DNA of 64,000 nucleotides from Roseicitreum antarcticum (GCF_014681765.1 NZ_CP061502.1:248001-312000), one strand, 5' to 3'; numbered from the stretch's first letter, positions 52,697 to 62,191 are shown. Numbers and translations are program-made. Notes: a model not told the origin generated them from the sequence alone.

Positions 52697-53947
52697 CTAG
52701 AAGCGATCCGGCGCAAACGGAGCCAGCGGGATCGTGGGCGCGCGCCCTGCGGCCAGATCAGCCACCAATTCTGCCGTGCCCGCCGATTGCGTCAGGCCCA
52801 GATGGCCGTGGCCGAAAGCATAGATCACGCGGTCGGCCCCCGGTGCGCGCGCGATCACCGGCAGGCTGTCGGGCAACGACGGCCGAAAGCCCATCCATTG
52901 CCTGCCCCCCTGTGGATCCAGCCCGGGCAGGAAGCGTGCGGCTTTTTCCACCAGTACCTCTGCCCGCCGGTAGTTTGGCGGCAGGGTCAGCCCACCCAGT
53001 TCCACCGCGCCGCCCACCCGCAACCCCGCGCCAATGCGTGAGACGACGAAACCGTGATTGCTGAAAGTCAGATGGGTGCGCAGTCCGACGCTGTCGGTGG
53101 GAAAAGTGGTGTTGTAGCCGCGCTCGGTTTCCAGCGGGATGCTCTCGCCCATGCTGCGCGCCAGATGGTGCGACCATGCGCCTGCGGCCAGCACAACCTG
53201 CGCGCCGCGGCGCGCGCCGCTGGTGGTTTCAACCCGCACGCCGTCGCCGTCCTGCCGCAGGGCGCGGATATCGGCGACCTCGATCACGCCGCCCGCCGCC
53301 GTGAAATGCTGCGCCAGATGGTGGGTCCAGCGTTCGGGGTCGGTGACGTTCAGCCAATCGGGGGTGTAGCCCGCATGGGTAAATTGCGGCGACAGGCCCG
53401 GCTGGATTTCGGCAATCGCGCCGGGGCTTTCCAGCAGATCAAACGCCACGCCATGGGCGCGCCGCACGTCCCATGCAGGCAGGGTGGCGTTGAACTGCGC
53501 AACGCCTTCATACAGTTGCAACTGGCCTTCGCGGCGCAGCAGCGGTTCGGCATCGACGCGCGGGACCAGCCGTTCCAGCGCGGCGCGGGAATGCTGCATC
53601 AGGCTGGCCTGCGCGGCGACGGCGGCCTTGTAGCGGTCTGCGCGGGTGGCGCGCCAGAAATGCAGCATCCACGGCGTGATTTTCAGTGCGTAGCCCGCGC
53701 GCACCGACAAGGGGCCCAGCGGGTCCAGCAGCCAGCCCGGCGCCTTGCGCATGATGCCGGGGGTGGCCAAGGGCTCGATGTCGGTGAAGGCGAAAGCCCC
53801 GGCATTGCCGCGTGAGGTTTCAGCCGCGACCCCCTTGCGGTCAAGAATCCGGACCCGGTGCCCGTCGCGCAACAGGGCAAGTGCCGCCGTGACGCCGATG
53901 ATGCCTGCACCGATGACAAGGATTTCAGAAGGGTCAGATGCAGCCAT
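52697..53947 (-). CDS. FAD-dependent amino-acid dehydrogenase (DadA/LhpB-like)
   Basis: A 416-residue flavoprotein. The N-terminal Rossmann motif is ILVIGAGIIGVTAALALL, and the C-terminal FGHGHLGLTQSAGTAELVADL is the FAD-closing segment of the DAO family. Proximity to a hydroxyproline-type epimerase and a DapA-like deaminase suggests that it oxidises cis-4-hydroxy-D-proline, the step between them in bacterial hydroxyproline degradation. The assignment rests on context; a general D-amino-acid dehydrogenase role is possible. Confidence 0.86.
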   Translation of the reverse strand: MAASDPSEILVIGAGIIGVTAALALLRDGHRVRILDRKGVAAETSRGNAGAFAFTDIEPLATPGIMRKAPGWLLDPLGPLSVRAGYALKITPWMLHFWRATRADRYKAAVAAQASLMQHSRAALERLVPRVDAEPLLRREGQLQLYEGVAQFNATLPAWDVRRAHGVAFDLLESPGAIAEIQPGLSPQFTHAGYTPDWLNVTDPERWTHHLAQHFTAAGGVIEVADIRALRQDGDGVRVETTSGARRGAQVVLAAGAWSHHLARSMGESIPLETERGYNTTFPTDSVGLRTHLTFSNHGFVVSRIGAGLRVGGAVELGGLTLPPNYRRAEVLVEKAARFLPGLDPQGGRQWMGFRPSLPDSLPVIARAPGADRVIYAFGHGHLGLTQSAGTAELVADLAAGRAPTIPLAPFAPDRF

Positions 53948-53976
53948 GGGGTGCCTTTATCCTGCGTGGGACGGGT

Positions 53977-54921
53977 TCAGGTGGGGATGCCATTGCGGAA
54001 AGGGTCGGCAGGGTCGAAGATCAGCGTGCTTTCGGCCATGACATGCGCCTGCCCGGTGATCGACGGGATGACGCCGCCATTCTTGCCTTCGCGCCAGGAA
54101 AGCCGGTAGGTGCTGCCGATGATGCTTTCTTGAATGATCTCTGCGCCCTCGGCCAGGTGCCCGTCGGCGGCAAGGCACGCCAGCCGCGCCGAACAGCCGG
54201 TGCCGCAGGCTGATCGGTCATAGGCGTCATCGGGGCACAGGACGAAGTTGCGGCTGTGCGCAGCAGGGTCTGTTGCGGGACCATGCAAGATCACGTGATC
54301 CACGTTGATACCCTGCGCCTGCACCGCTTCGCGCAACGCAATACACATGTCGGTCAGCTGACGGATATTCGTGGCGATCACCGGGACCGGGCTGGGGTCG
54401 ACCAGAAAGAAATAGTTGCCGCCATATGCGACATCGCCGGTGATATGCTCGGTCACCGCACCGGCTCCCGCGATCGCACCGGCACCCGCGATCGCAACGG
54501 TGACACGCTGATGTATGCGGCGGCTTTCCACATTGGTGACGGTAACGGTATGGGCATCCGCGACATGGACCCCCACCACACCCGCCGGTGTTTCGATCAG
54601 GTGATGACCGATCCCGATGCGACCCAGCCGCAGCAGCGTAACCGCCAGCCCAATGGTCCCGTGGCCGCACATTCCCAGCACCGCATCCGCGTCGAAAAAG
54701 ATCACGCCGGTGACGCAGCGCGGATCGACCGGGGGCACCAGAAGCGCGCAGACCATGGCGACCTGCCCGCGTGGCTCGGCGCTGACCGAGCGGCAAAAAT
54801 CCCGGTGCATGTCGTCCAGCAGCATCGCGCGCACCTCCAAAAGCCCCGAGCCGAGGTCCGGCCCGCCGTTCAGGATGACCCGCGTGGGTTCGCCCCCGGT
54901 ATGGCTGTCGATCACATGCAT
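53977..54921 (-). CDS. Proline racemase superfamily epimerase (4-hydroxyproline epimerase type)
   Basis: A 314-residue enzyme. Both catalytic Cys are present, in MCGHGTIG and in SACGTGCSAR, so it is a racemase or epimerase, not the Cys/Thr dehydratase subtype. With the FAD dehydrogenase and the DapA-like protein this points to 4-hydroxyproline 2-epimerase. ATG 54921 overlaps the DapA-like gene by ten bases. It carries an in-frame 18-base duplication around 54458-54493, adding Ala/Gly residues in a loop. Confidence 0.87.
   Translation of the reverse strand: MHVIDSHTGGEPTRVILNGGPDLGSGLLEVRAMLLDDMHRDFCRSVSAEPRGQVAMVCALLVPPVDPRCVTGVIFFDADAVLGMCGHGTIGLAVTLLRLGRIGIGHHLIETPAGVVGVHVADAHTVTVTNVESRRIHQRVTVAIAGAGAIAGAGAVTEHITGDVAYGGNYFFLVDPSPVPVIATNIRQLTDMCIALREAVQAQGINVDHVILHGPATDPAAHSRNFVLCPDDAYDRSACGTGCSARLACLAADGHLAEGAEIIQESIIGSTYRLSWREGKNGGVIPSITGQAHVMAESTLIFDPADPFRNGIPT
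54458..54493. repeat. In-frame 18-base tandem duplication inside the epimerase gene
   Basis: GCACCGGCTCCCGCGATC and GCACCGGCACCCGCGATC follow each other directly and differ by one base. They encode the doubled Ala/Gly stretch AIAGAGAIAGAGA. The length keeps the frame and falls outside the catalytic motifs. Confidence 0.8.
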
Positions 54922-55871
54922 TCCGCGATCACTCCGCCCTGTTGCGACCAGTTGGCGAACCATGCGTTGAACTGGTGGAACTGCGCCTCGCAGAAGCGGG
55001 CCTGCGAAGGCGACAGCACATCGGATTCGTAGATGTTCAAGCGATACTCCTCCGCGCCCTTCAGCACCATCAGGTGTTTGAAATAGAGCACCAGATCGAC
55101 GCCTTCGTCAAACTTTGCCAGCACGGAAAACGCCTCGGCCAGTTCGCGGGCGCGCAGATCGGCCTCGGGGCAGCCTGCCGCAGCGCGGCGCGACAGGGCG
55201 ACCTGCAACAGCGTCTCCTTTGGAAAGATCGTACCGATGCCGGTGATCGCGCCGACGGCACCGCAGCGGACGAAGCCGTGATAGACCTCGGTATCGACGC
55301 CGACCATCAAGATCACGTCTTCATCCAGCGAGGTGATGTGCTCTGCCGCATAACTCAGGTCGGCCTTGCCACCGAATTCCTTAAAGCCGATCAGGTTGGG
55401 ATGCTCGGCGCGCAGGGCAAAGAACAGGTCGGCCTTGGTGGCATAGCCGTAGTAGGGGCTATTGTAGATGATCGCAGGGACATCGGGTGCAGCGTCCAGA
55501 ATGGCCTTGAAATGGTTGCGCTGTGCGGCGACGGACAGGCCGCGCGACAGCACGCGCGGGATCACCATCAGGCCCGCCGCGCCGATCTTTTGGGCATGGG
55601 CTGCATGGGCCACGGCGGATTTGGTGTTGACCGCGCCAGTGCCCACGACGACGGGCACGCCCGCCTGGGTCAGACGTGCGACGCCTTCCATGCGTTGCTC
55701 ATCGCTCAGCAGCGGCCAATCACCGCAGGACCCGCAATAGACAACGCCCGACATGCCCGCCCCGATCATCTCCTGCCCCTTGCGGACCAGCGCTTCGTAA
55801 TCGGGCTGACGGTTCGGGGTGCAGGGGGTCAGCAGCGCGGGGATGGTGCCGTGGAACACGTCTTTGTTCAT
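54912..55871 (-). CDS. DapA-family lyase/deaminase (LhpC-like)
   Basis: A 319-residue class I aldolase-fold protein of the dihydrodipicolinate-synthase family. The Schiff-base Lys is in LIGFKEFGG, and the conserved Tyr in IIYNSPYYGY. In hydroxyproline degradation a DapA-like protein (LhpC) deaminates pyrroline-hydroxy-carboxylate to 2-oxoglutarate semialdehyde; the neighbours suit that. AAAGGA is spaced for ATG 55871. It is the first gene of the minus-strand operon. Confidence 0.87.
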   Translation of the reverse strand: MNKDVFHGTIPALLTPCTPNRQPDYEALVRKGQEMIGAGMSGVVYCGSCGDWPLLSDEQRMEGVARLTQAGVPVVVGTGAVNTKSAVAHAAHAQKIGAAGLMVIPRVLSRGLSVAAQRNHFKAILDAAPDVPAIIYNSPYYGYATKADLFFALRAEHPNLIGFKEFGGKADLSYAAEHITSLDEDVILMVGVDTEVYHGFVRCGAVGAITGIGTIFPKETLLQVALSRRAAAGCPEADLRARELAEAFSVLAKFDEGVDLVLYFKHLMVLKGAEEYRLNIYESDVLSPSQARFCEAQFHQFNAWFANWSQQGGVIAECM

Positions 55872-56022
55872 GGGAAAGTCCTTTGGATGGGCGTCTTGTC
55901 GGGACAGATCGGATAGGGGCCGGGCAGCGGCAAGATGCATGTCCCTTTGCAGAAAATCCGTCCCCCGGGATGTAGCGGGCAGAAACGGCGCCGATATGCA
56001 CGCTCAGACCGTCGAATGTTGC

Positions 56023-56048
56023 TTGCGCTGATGCTATGTTTGGCGCAA
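56023..56048. promoter_or_regulatory. Possible operator in the divergent hydroxyproline-cluster gap
   Basis: TTGCGC (56023-56028) and GCGCAA (56043-56048) form a six-base inverted repeat with a 14-base spacer between the divergent DapA-like and XRE-cupin genes. It is a candidate site for the XRE-cupin regulator. Confidence 0.4.
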
Positions 56049-56090
56049 AATTGAGCCTAGACAAACAATAATGGTAATAAAAGATAAATT

Positions 56091-56711
56091 ATGGTGAAAG
56101 CGGGAAAAACCTCGGTGGTGGATGATTGGGATGCGGAACGCCAGCAGTTGCGCGTCGATCTGGGTGCGCGGATGAAGGCGGTCCGGCAATCCTGTGGCTA
56201 CACGCTGGAGGTAGCGGCACAGCGCACCGGGCTGGCGCTTTCGACCATCCACAAGATCGAGAATGGCCGCGTCTCGCCCAGCTATGAAAACCTGGTAAAA
56301 ATCGCGCGGGCCTATGAGGTCGGCATGGAACGGCTGTTTTCGTCCGATCATGAGGCGACGCAGACCACCCGCATGACCGTGACCAAGGCGGGGCAGGGGC
56401 GCAAAGTACGCTCGAAGAATTTTGAATATGAAGTGCTGTGCAACGCGCTGTCGGAAAAGAAGATCATCCCGCTGGTGACTTTGGTGGAAAAACGGGCACC
56501 ACTGAAGCGGTCCGATCTGGAATCGCATACCGGCGAGGAAACGCTTTTTGTGCTGACGGGCCGGGTCGAGCTGACGGTCGAACATTATGAGCCGGTGATT
56601 CTGGATCCCGGCGATTGTGCCTATTTCGACAGCACGCTGAAACATGGGCTGCGCGCGCTGGACGATACTGAAACCCGGATCTTCTGGGCCTGCACCTATA
56701 GCGATGTGTGA
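56091..56711 (+). CDS. XRE-cupin transcriptional regulator
   Basis: A 206-residue regulator with an N-terminal HTH (about 20-75, MKAVRQSCGYTLEVAAQRTG and STIHKIENGRVSPSY) and a C-terminal cupin (about 120-200, LESHTGEETLFVLTGRVEL and LDPGDCAYFDSTLKHGLRA). This class senses small molecules and controls nearby amino-acid or imino-acid catabolic genes. It lies between the divergent DapA-like gene and the Ldh-type reductase. Confidence 0.92.
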   Translation: MVKAGKTSVVDDWDAERQQLRVDLGARMKAVRQSCGYTLEVAAQRTGLALSTIHKIENGRVSPSYENLVKIARAYEVGMERLFSSDHEATQTTRMTVTKAGQGRKVRSKNFEYEVLCNALSEKKIIPLVTLVEKRAPLKRSDLESHTGEETLFVLTGRVELTVEHYEPVILDPGDCAYFDSTLKHGLRALDDTETRIFWACTYSDV

Positions 56712-56753
56712 ACTGACCCCCCGGCGGATTGCCTATCAGAGGAGAATTTTCGA

Positions 56754-57791
56754 ATGCCCGACCCCCATATGGTTTCCGTCGATGATCTACTGGCCCGCGT
56801 CACGGCCATCTTTGTGGGCTGCGGCCTGCGCCCTGAAAACGCACAGGCCGTGGCGCGGGTGATTGTCGCGGGGGAACGGGACAATTGCAAATCCCACGGG
56901 ATATACCGCATCGAGGGGTGTCTGCGCGTGCTGGCGGCTGGCAAAGTGTCACCCGATGCCGTGCCCGCGCTGCATGACAGCGGCAAGGCGGTGATCGAGG
57001 TGGATGCGGGCGGCGGCTTTTCGAACCCGGCGTTTGATGCCGCCGTCGATGCGCTGGCGACGCGCGCGCGCGAAACCGGGCTGGCCGCGCTGGTGATCCG
57101 CGATTGCCTGCACTTCTCGGCGCTCTGGCATGATGTCGAGGCACTGGCCGCGCGCGGGCTGGCGTCGCTGTCGATGTGTCCCAGCTATGCCTTTGTGGCG
57201 CCGGCGGGCGGGACCGAGCCGCTTTTGGGCACCAATCCCATCGCCTTTGGCTGGCCGCGCCCCGGGCCGCAGCCCTATGTTTTCGACTTTGCCACCAGTG
57301 TGGCCGCGCGTGGCGAGATCGAACTGCACCGCCGTGCGGGTCAGCCTATCCCCGAAGGCTGGGCGATCGACGGCGATGGCGCGCCGACCACCGACCCCGA
57401 AACCGCGCTTGCGGGTGCGATGCTGACCTTTGGCGGACACAAGGGGTCGGCGATTTCCACGATGATCGAGCTGATGGCAGGCGCAATGCTGGGCGAGTTC
57501 ATGAGCCGTGAGGCGCTGGATTTCATGGGCGGTGGCGGGCTGTTGCCGCGCCATGGTGCGCTGGTACTGGCGCTGGACCCCGGCACTTTTGCGGCGCGCA
57601 GCGGGCGCGACCCAATCGCTGAGGGTGAGAAGCTGCTGGGCGCCATCGGCGCGCAGGGCGCGCGCCTGCCCTCGGCACGCCGCTTTGCCGCGCGCGAAGC
57701 GGCCCTGCGCGACGGGATTGCGCTGAGCGATGCCGAAATGGCGCAGCTGGCGCGGTTCGAGGCGCAAGGGCTGGCGGCTGTCGCGGACTGA
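56754..57791 (+). CDS. Ldh-family NAD(P)H-dependent reductase (DpkA/LhpI-like)
   Basis: A 345-residue member of the malate/L-lactate dehydrogenase-type (Ldh_2) family. Signature segments are NCKSHGIYRIEG with the catalytic His and LLGTNPIAFGWPR. Members next to hydroxyproline genes reduce pyrroline-2-carboxylate or piperideine-2-carboxylate (LhpI/DpkA). AGGAGA is eight bases before ATG 56754. It is separated from the XRE-cupin gene by 42 bases. A ureidoglycolate or malate dehydrogenase role is less likely by context. Confidence 0.87.
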   Translation: MPDPHMVSVDDLLARVTAIFVGCGLRPENAQAVARVIVAGERDNCKSHGIYRIEGCLRVLAAGKVSPDAVPALHDSGKAVIEVDAGGGFSNPAFDAAVDALATRARETGLAALVIRDCLHFSALWHDVEALAARGLASLSMCPSYAFVAPAGGTEPLLGTNPIAFGWPRPGPQPYVFDFATSVAARGEIELHRRAGQPIPEGWAIDGDGAPTTDPETALAGAMLTFGGHKGSAISTMIELMAGAMLGEFMSREALDFMGGGGLLPRHGALVLALDPGTFAARSGRDPIAEGEKLLGAIGAQGARLPSARRFAAREAALRDGIALSDAEMAQLARFEAQGLAAVAD

Positions 57792-57827
57792 GGTTGCGGC
57801 CCGGCCATGGTTGAGCGAGGCGGGGCA

Positions 57828-57854
57828 GGGGCAGAGGACTGGGGGCAGAGGACT
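57828..57854. repeat. Short tandem repeat behind the Ldh-type gene
   Basis: GGGGCAGAGGACT is repeated at 57828-57840 and 57842-57854 in the convergent gap (57792-57970). Nothing else was found in this gap. Confidence 0.6.
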
Positions 57855-57970
57855 GGCGCAGGTTGGCCCGAAACGTCTGTGTTTCAATGCGTCGCGGGTC
57901 GGCAGGCAGCCTGCCCGACACCGGGGGAACGCCGGCATCGCGGCGTGCCCGACATCCGTTCGGCGTTCAG

Positions 57971-58699
57971 TCAGGTCACGATATCGCTAATCCGGCGCTG
58001 CCCATAAAGGATTGCGTCGCGCATCCCGGCTTCGGCGGCATCGGTGTCGCGCCGGGCGATCGCCTCGACGATGCGCAGATGGGTGGCTGACACATCCTTC
58101 TGGATTACGGGTTCCGACGCAGGAGAGCTGAGGCGGAAGGTGGTCAGCAGCGCCGCCTCGATCAGCGTGCCGACCGAATGCATGAAGGCATTGCCTGATG
58201 CCTTGGTGATTGCGCGGTGCAGCGCCAGATCGGCCATGGCAAAGGCCTTGTCGCTGTCGGCGGTCCGCATCGCCTCGGCATGGGCGTAGAAGCCTGCGAT
58301 TTCTTCAGGGGTGGCGCGGCGGGCGGCCATGGCAGCGGCGGCGGGTTCCATGGTCAGCCGCATCTCATATAGCTGGTTCAGAAACCCCATCCCCGCCTGC
58401 ACGTCCAGGTGCCAGACCAGCACCTCGGCATCGAACAGATTCCAGTCCTGACGCGCGCGCACCCGGGTACCGACGCGGGTACGCGCCACGATCATGCCCT
58501 TGGCCGACAGGGTTTTCATGGCTTCGCGCAGTACGGTGCGTGACACGCCGAACTGGCCTGCCAGTTCTTCATCCCGGGGCAGCAGGCTGTCTTGCGGATA
58601 CTTGCCGCTGACAATGGCGCGTCCGATCCCTTCGACCACCTGCCCGTGGCTGTTGCGCACAAGCGTTTCATTCAAGGCATCGCGAAGCAGACCGGACAT
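57971..58699 (-). CDS. GntR family (FadR/FCD subfamily) transcriptional regulator
   Basis: A 242-residue regulator. The HTH is at about 15-80 (LAGQFGVSRTVLREAMKTLSAKGMI), followed by the helical FCD domain with HLDVQAGMGFLNQLYEMR and LHRAITKASGN. It is encoded 17 bases behind yjfF in the same direction, as the last gene of the galactofuranose-type operon, and is the likely regulator of that operon. In E. coli ytfQRT-yjfF has no such linked gene. Confidence 0.92.
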   Translation of the reverse strand: MSGLLRDALNETLVRNSHGQVVEGIGRAIVSGKYPQDSLLPRDEELAGQFGVSRTVLREAMKTLSAKGMIVARTRVGTRVRARQDWNLFDAEVLVWHLDVQAGMGFLNQLYEMRLTMEPAAAAMAARRATPEEIAGFYAHAEAMRTADSDKAFAMADLALHRAITKASGNAFMHSVGTLIEAALLTTFRLSSPASEPVIQKDVSATHLRIVEAIARRDTDAAEAGMRDAILYGQRRISDIVT

Positions 58700-58716
58700 A
58701 TGTTCCCCTCAGGTTT

Positions 58717-59673
58717 TTACGGGCTGACGCGCAGCCGGAGCAGCCCCTTCTGTAGCAGAATGAACATCAGCAGAAGTGCACCGATAACGATTTTTGTCCA
58801 CCAGCTGGACAGGCTTCCGTCAAAGACAATATAGGTCTGGATCAATCCCATCGTCAGCACGCCGATCAGCGTTCCGAACATATATCCGTTGCCGCCGGTC
58901 AGAAGGGTGCCGCCGATCACCACAGCGGCAATCGCGCTGAGTTCGACCCCCACCGTCGCGAGCGGATAACCGGCCGACGTGTAGACTGAGAACACGATCC
59001 CCGCCAGCCCGGCCATGAAGCCGGAAAAGGCATAGACCGCCACCGTGGTACGTCCCACCGCAACCCCCATCAGCCGCGCTGTCGCCTCGCCCCCGCCAAG
59101 GGCGTAGACATTGGTGCCAAAGCGCGTGCGGTGCAATACGATCATGCCGATGACGACCGCGGCAACCATGATCATGCCCAGCAGCGTCAGCCGCCCCCTG
59201 CCCGGCATCAGGTAATAGGCGCGCTGCATCATCTCATAGAACGGATCGACGATGGGGACCGAGTCGATGGAGAGCATGTAGGCTGCGCCCCGTGCCAGAA
59301 ACATCCCCGCCAACGTCACGATGAAGGGCGGCATGGCCAGCAGGTGGATCATCCCGCCCATGGCCGCGCCGAACGCCGTGGTGATGGCGAGCAGCAGCGC
59401 GAAGGCCAGCATGGGGTGCATGTCCGTTTCGCGCAGTACCACCGCGATGAACACGCCGGAAAACGCGATGACCGACCCCACCGACAGGTCGATCCCGCCA
59501 GAGATGATGACCACCGTCATCCCCACAGCGACAATTCCCAGATAGGCGTTGTCAGTTAGCAGGTTGCCGATCACCCGGGTGGACAGCATGGCCGGGAACT
59601 GGATGTAGCAGATCAGGTAGGCCAGAAGGAAGATCGCGATGGTGGCATAAAGCGGCAGGGCGCGGATGCTCAT
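58717..59673 (-). CDS. yjfF: Galactofuranose ABC transporter permease YjfF
   Basis: A 318-residue permease of the BPD_transp_2 family with IVAVGMTVVIISGGIDLSVGSVIAF and the coupling region ALGGGEATARLMGVAVGRT. It follows ytfT and overlaps it by four bases (ATGA). Order and sequence match the E. coli ytfQ-ytfR-ytfT-yjfF transporter. Confidence 0.9.
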   Translation of the reverse strand: MSIRALPLYATIAIFLLAYLICYIQFPAMLSTRVIGNLLTDNAYLGIVAVGMTVVIISGGIDLSVGSVIAFSGVFIAVVLRETDMHPMLAFALLLAITTAFGAAMGGMIHLLAMPPFIVTLAGMFLARGAAYMLSIDSVPIVDPFYEMMQRAYYLMPGRGRLTLLGMIMVAAVVIGMIVLHRTRFGTNVYALGGGEATARLMGVAVGRTTVAVYAFSGFMAGLAGIVFSVYTSAGYPLATVGVELSAIAAVVIGGTLLTGGNGYMFGTLIGVLTMGLIQTYIVFDGSLSSWWTKIVIGALLLMFILLQKGLLRLRVSP

Positions 59674-60689
59674 GTGCCTTCCTCCGTCTTGGTCTTTTGC
59701 GGACTGCTCTGTCGTCGGGGCATCAGTACCGCCAATTGCGGCAGCAGCCGGGGCGATTGCAGTACCAGGATGATGATGACCAGCACCGCCTTGATGACCA
59801 GATTGAATTCGGACGGGAAGCCGGCCAGCAAGATGCCGGTGTTGATCGTCTGGATGATCATCGCGCCCAGCAGCGAGGCAAGGATGGAAAACCGCCCGCC
59901 CAGCAGCGAATTGCCGCCGATCACCACCGCAAGGATCGCATCCAGTTCCAGCCACAGGCCCGCGTTGTTGGCGTCAGCGCCGCGGATATCAGCCGTGGCG
60001 ATGATCCCTGCAAGGGCGGCACAAAAGCCCGACCCCATGTAGACCGCAATCAGAAGGACGCGGCTGTTGATGCCGGTCAGGGTGCTGGCGCGCAGGTTGA
60101 TGCCGATGGATTCCACCAAAAGCCCCAGCGCGGTACGCCGCACCAGCAGGCCAAAGCCGATGCCGGTCAGCACCCAGATCACCGCAGGCACCGGTACCCC
60201 CAGCAGCGTGCCCGATCCAAGGTAGGAAAACCCGTCGTGGTCGAATGTCAGGATCGTGCCGCCGGTAATCAGCTGCGCCACCCCACGCCCTGCGACCATC
60301 AAGATCAGCGTGGCGACGATGGGCTGGATGCCGAAAACCGCGACGAGCAGCCCGTTCCACAGCCCGCAGATCAAGCCCGACGCGCCCGCAATACCCAGCG
60401 CGGCCCACATGCCGAAGCCCTGATCTATCGCCCAGGCGGCGCTGGCGCCGCAAATCGCCATCACTGCGCCCACCGACAGATCGATGCCGCGCGTGGCAAT
60501 CACCAGCGTCATGCCAATGGCCAGCAGCGCCACCGGCGCGCCACGTTTCACCACGTCGATCGGAATGCCCACAAGGCGGTCGTTCACATAGACAACCTCA
60601 TAGAACATCGGGAAGTAAATGCTGACCAGCGCGATCACCGCGGCCAGCGTCAGCAGTTGCGGGGCGACACGGCGCAGAACCCCGCTCAT
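59670..60689 (-). CDS. ytfT: Galactofuranose ABC transporter permease YtfT
   Basis: A 339-residue permease with IGMTLVIATRGIDLSVGAVMAI, the family hallmark. It overlaps ytfR and yjfF by four bases each (ATGA), so the three genes are translationally coupled. It forms the channel with YjfF. Confidence 0.9.
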   Translation of the reverse strand: MSGVLRRVAPQLLTLAAVIALVSIYFPMFYEVVYVNDRLVGIPIDVVKRGAPVALLAIGMTLVIATRGIDLSVGAVMAICGASAAWAIDQGFGMWAALGIAGASGLICGLWNGLLVAVFGIQPIVATLILMVAGRGVAQLITGGTILTFDHDGFSYLGSGTLLGVPVPAVIWVLTGIGFGLLVRRTALGLLVESIGINLRASTLTGINSRVLLIAVYMGSGFCAALAGIIATADIRGADANNAGLWLELDAILAVVIGGNSLLGGRFSILASLLGAMIIQTINTGILLAGFPSEFNLVIKAVLVIIILVLQSPRLLPQLAVLMPRRQSSPQKTKTEEGT

Positions 60690-62191
60690 GCCCCGGCCCC
60701 GGGCATGTCATCTGCAGATGCTATCGCGCGCACAATGGTATCGGTGGTCACATCATCCCCCGTCAGTTCAGAGACATGCCGCCGGTCGCGCACCACGATA
60801 ACTCGGTGTGACACGGCGACGAGTTCATCCAGTTCGGATGAGATCACGAGGATCGACATACCCTCCGCGACCACATCCTCGATCAGTCGCAGGATTTCGG
60901 CGTGCGCGCCCACGTCGATGCCGCGTGTCGGCTCGTCCAGGATCAGGAAACGCGGGTTGGTGGCCAGCCAGCGCGCCAGGATCACTTTTTGCTGGTTTCC
61001 GCCTGACAGCAGGCCCACGGGTTTCTCTGCATCCGGCGTGCGGATATCGAGCCGCGCGATATAGTCATCCGCCATGCGGACCTGTTCGGCCTGCGGGATC
61101 GGGCGGGCCCAGCCGCGCCGCGCCTGAAGCGCCAGAATGATATTCTCGCGCACGCTCAGGTCAGCGATGATGCCGTCGGTCTTGCGGTCCTCTGGCGCGA
61201 AGGCAAAGCCTGCGGCGATGGCCGCGCGCGGGTTGCGCAGATCGACCGGGCCATCACTGTCCGTGACCGTTCCGCTGTCGGTGGGAGCCGCGCCAAACAT
61301 CACCTCGGCGCTTTCGGTGCGGCCAGAACCCAGAAGGCCTGCCATGCCGACCACCTCGCCTTTGTGGACTGTCAGGTCAAAGGGCGCGATGCGCCCGCGC
61401 CTTCCTGTCCCCGCGAACTTGATGGCACCTTCGGCTTGGACGGCCGGGCGTTGGCGGGTGGCGGCGTCTTGTTGCAATTCATGGCCGAGCATCAGGGTGA
61501 TCAGTTGCATCCGGTCAACATCCGCAGCGGCACGGGTGGCAATATGGCGACCATTGCGCAAGATCGTCAGGCGGTCTGAAATCTCATAGACCTGATCCAG
61601 AAAATGCGAGATGAAGATGATCCCCAGCCCGCGCGCGCGCAGATCGCGGATCACGTCGAACAGCATCCGCACCTCACGCGCGTCGAGGCTGGCAGTCGGT
61701 TCATCGAGGATCAGCACCCGGCCCGACAGATGCACCGCGCGGGCAATCGCCACGATCTGCTGCACCGCAACCGAGTAGTATCCCAGCGGGCGCCGCACAT
61801 CGACCTCCAGCCCGTAGCCCGCCAGCATCGCCTCGGCCTGGGCGTGCATCGCGCGGGGGCGGATCAGGCCAAAGCGGCGTGGCTGATGGCCCAGCGTCAG
61901 GTTTTCCGCCACGGTCAGGTTGGGTAGGAGGTTGACCTCTTGATAGACCGTGCCAATGCCGATGGCCTGCGCCTCCAGCGTGCTTTGCGGAAAGATCGGC
62001 TGGCCCTCGAACAATATGTCGCCGGAATCGCGGTGATATGCGCCGGTCAGGCATTTGATCAGCGTCGATTTGCCGGCGCCGTTTTCACCCAGAAGGGCAT
62101 GCACCTCGCCTGCCTTCAGGTCGAAGCTGACGCCGTCCAGCGCCCTGGTGCCGGGGAATGTCTTGGTCAGGTCGCGTGTGGACAGCAGCAT
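60686..62191 (-). CDS. ytfR: Galactofuranose ABC transporter ATPase YtfR (two ABC modules)
   Basis: A 501-residue double ATPase. Module one has Walker A GENGAGKST and Walker B ILDEPTASLD; its signature position is the degenerate [16 protein letters not shown]. Module two has the degenerate Walker A GLLGSGRTE, the signature LLSGGNQQKVILARWL and Walker B FLILDEPTRGIDVG. ATG 62191 has GAGG upstream; the TTG one codon earlier is less likely. Confidence 0.93.
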   Translation of the reverse strand: MLLSTRDLTKTFPGTRALDGVSFDLKAGEVHALLGENGAGKSTLIKCLTGAYHRDSGDILFEGQPIFPQSTLEAQAIGIGTVYQEVNLLPNLTVAENLTLGHQPRRFGLIRPRAMHAQAEAMLAGYGLEVDVRRPLGYYSVAVQQIVAIARAVHLSGRVLILDEPTASLDAREVRMLFDVIRDLRARGLGIIFISHFLDQVYEISDRLTILRNGRHIATRAAADVDRMQLITLMLGHELQQDAATRQRPAVQAEGAIKFAGTGRRGRIAPFDLTVHKGEVVGMAGLLGSGRTESAEVMFGAAPTDSGTVTDSDGPVDLRNPRAAIAAGFAFAPEDRKTDGIIADLSVRENIILALQARRGWARPIPQAEQVRMADDYIARLDIRTPDAEKPVGLLSGGNQQKVILARWLATNPRFLILDEPTRGIDVGAHAEILRLIEDVVAEGMSILVISSELDELVAVSHRVIVVRDRRHVSELTGDDVTTDTIVRAIASADDMPGAGA

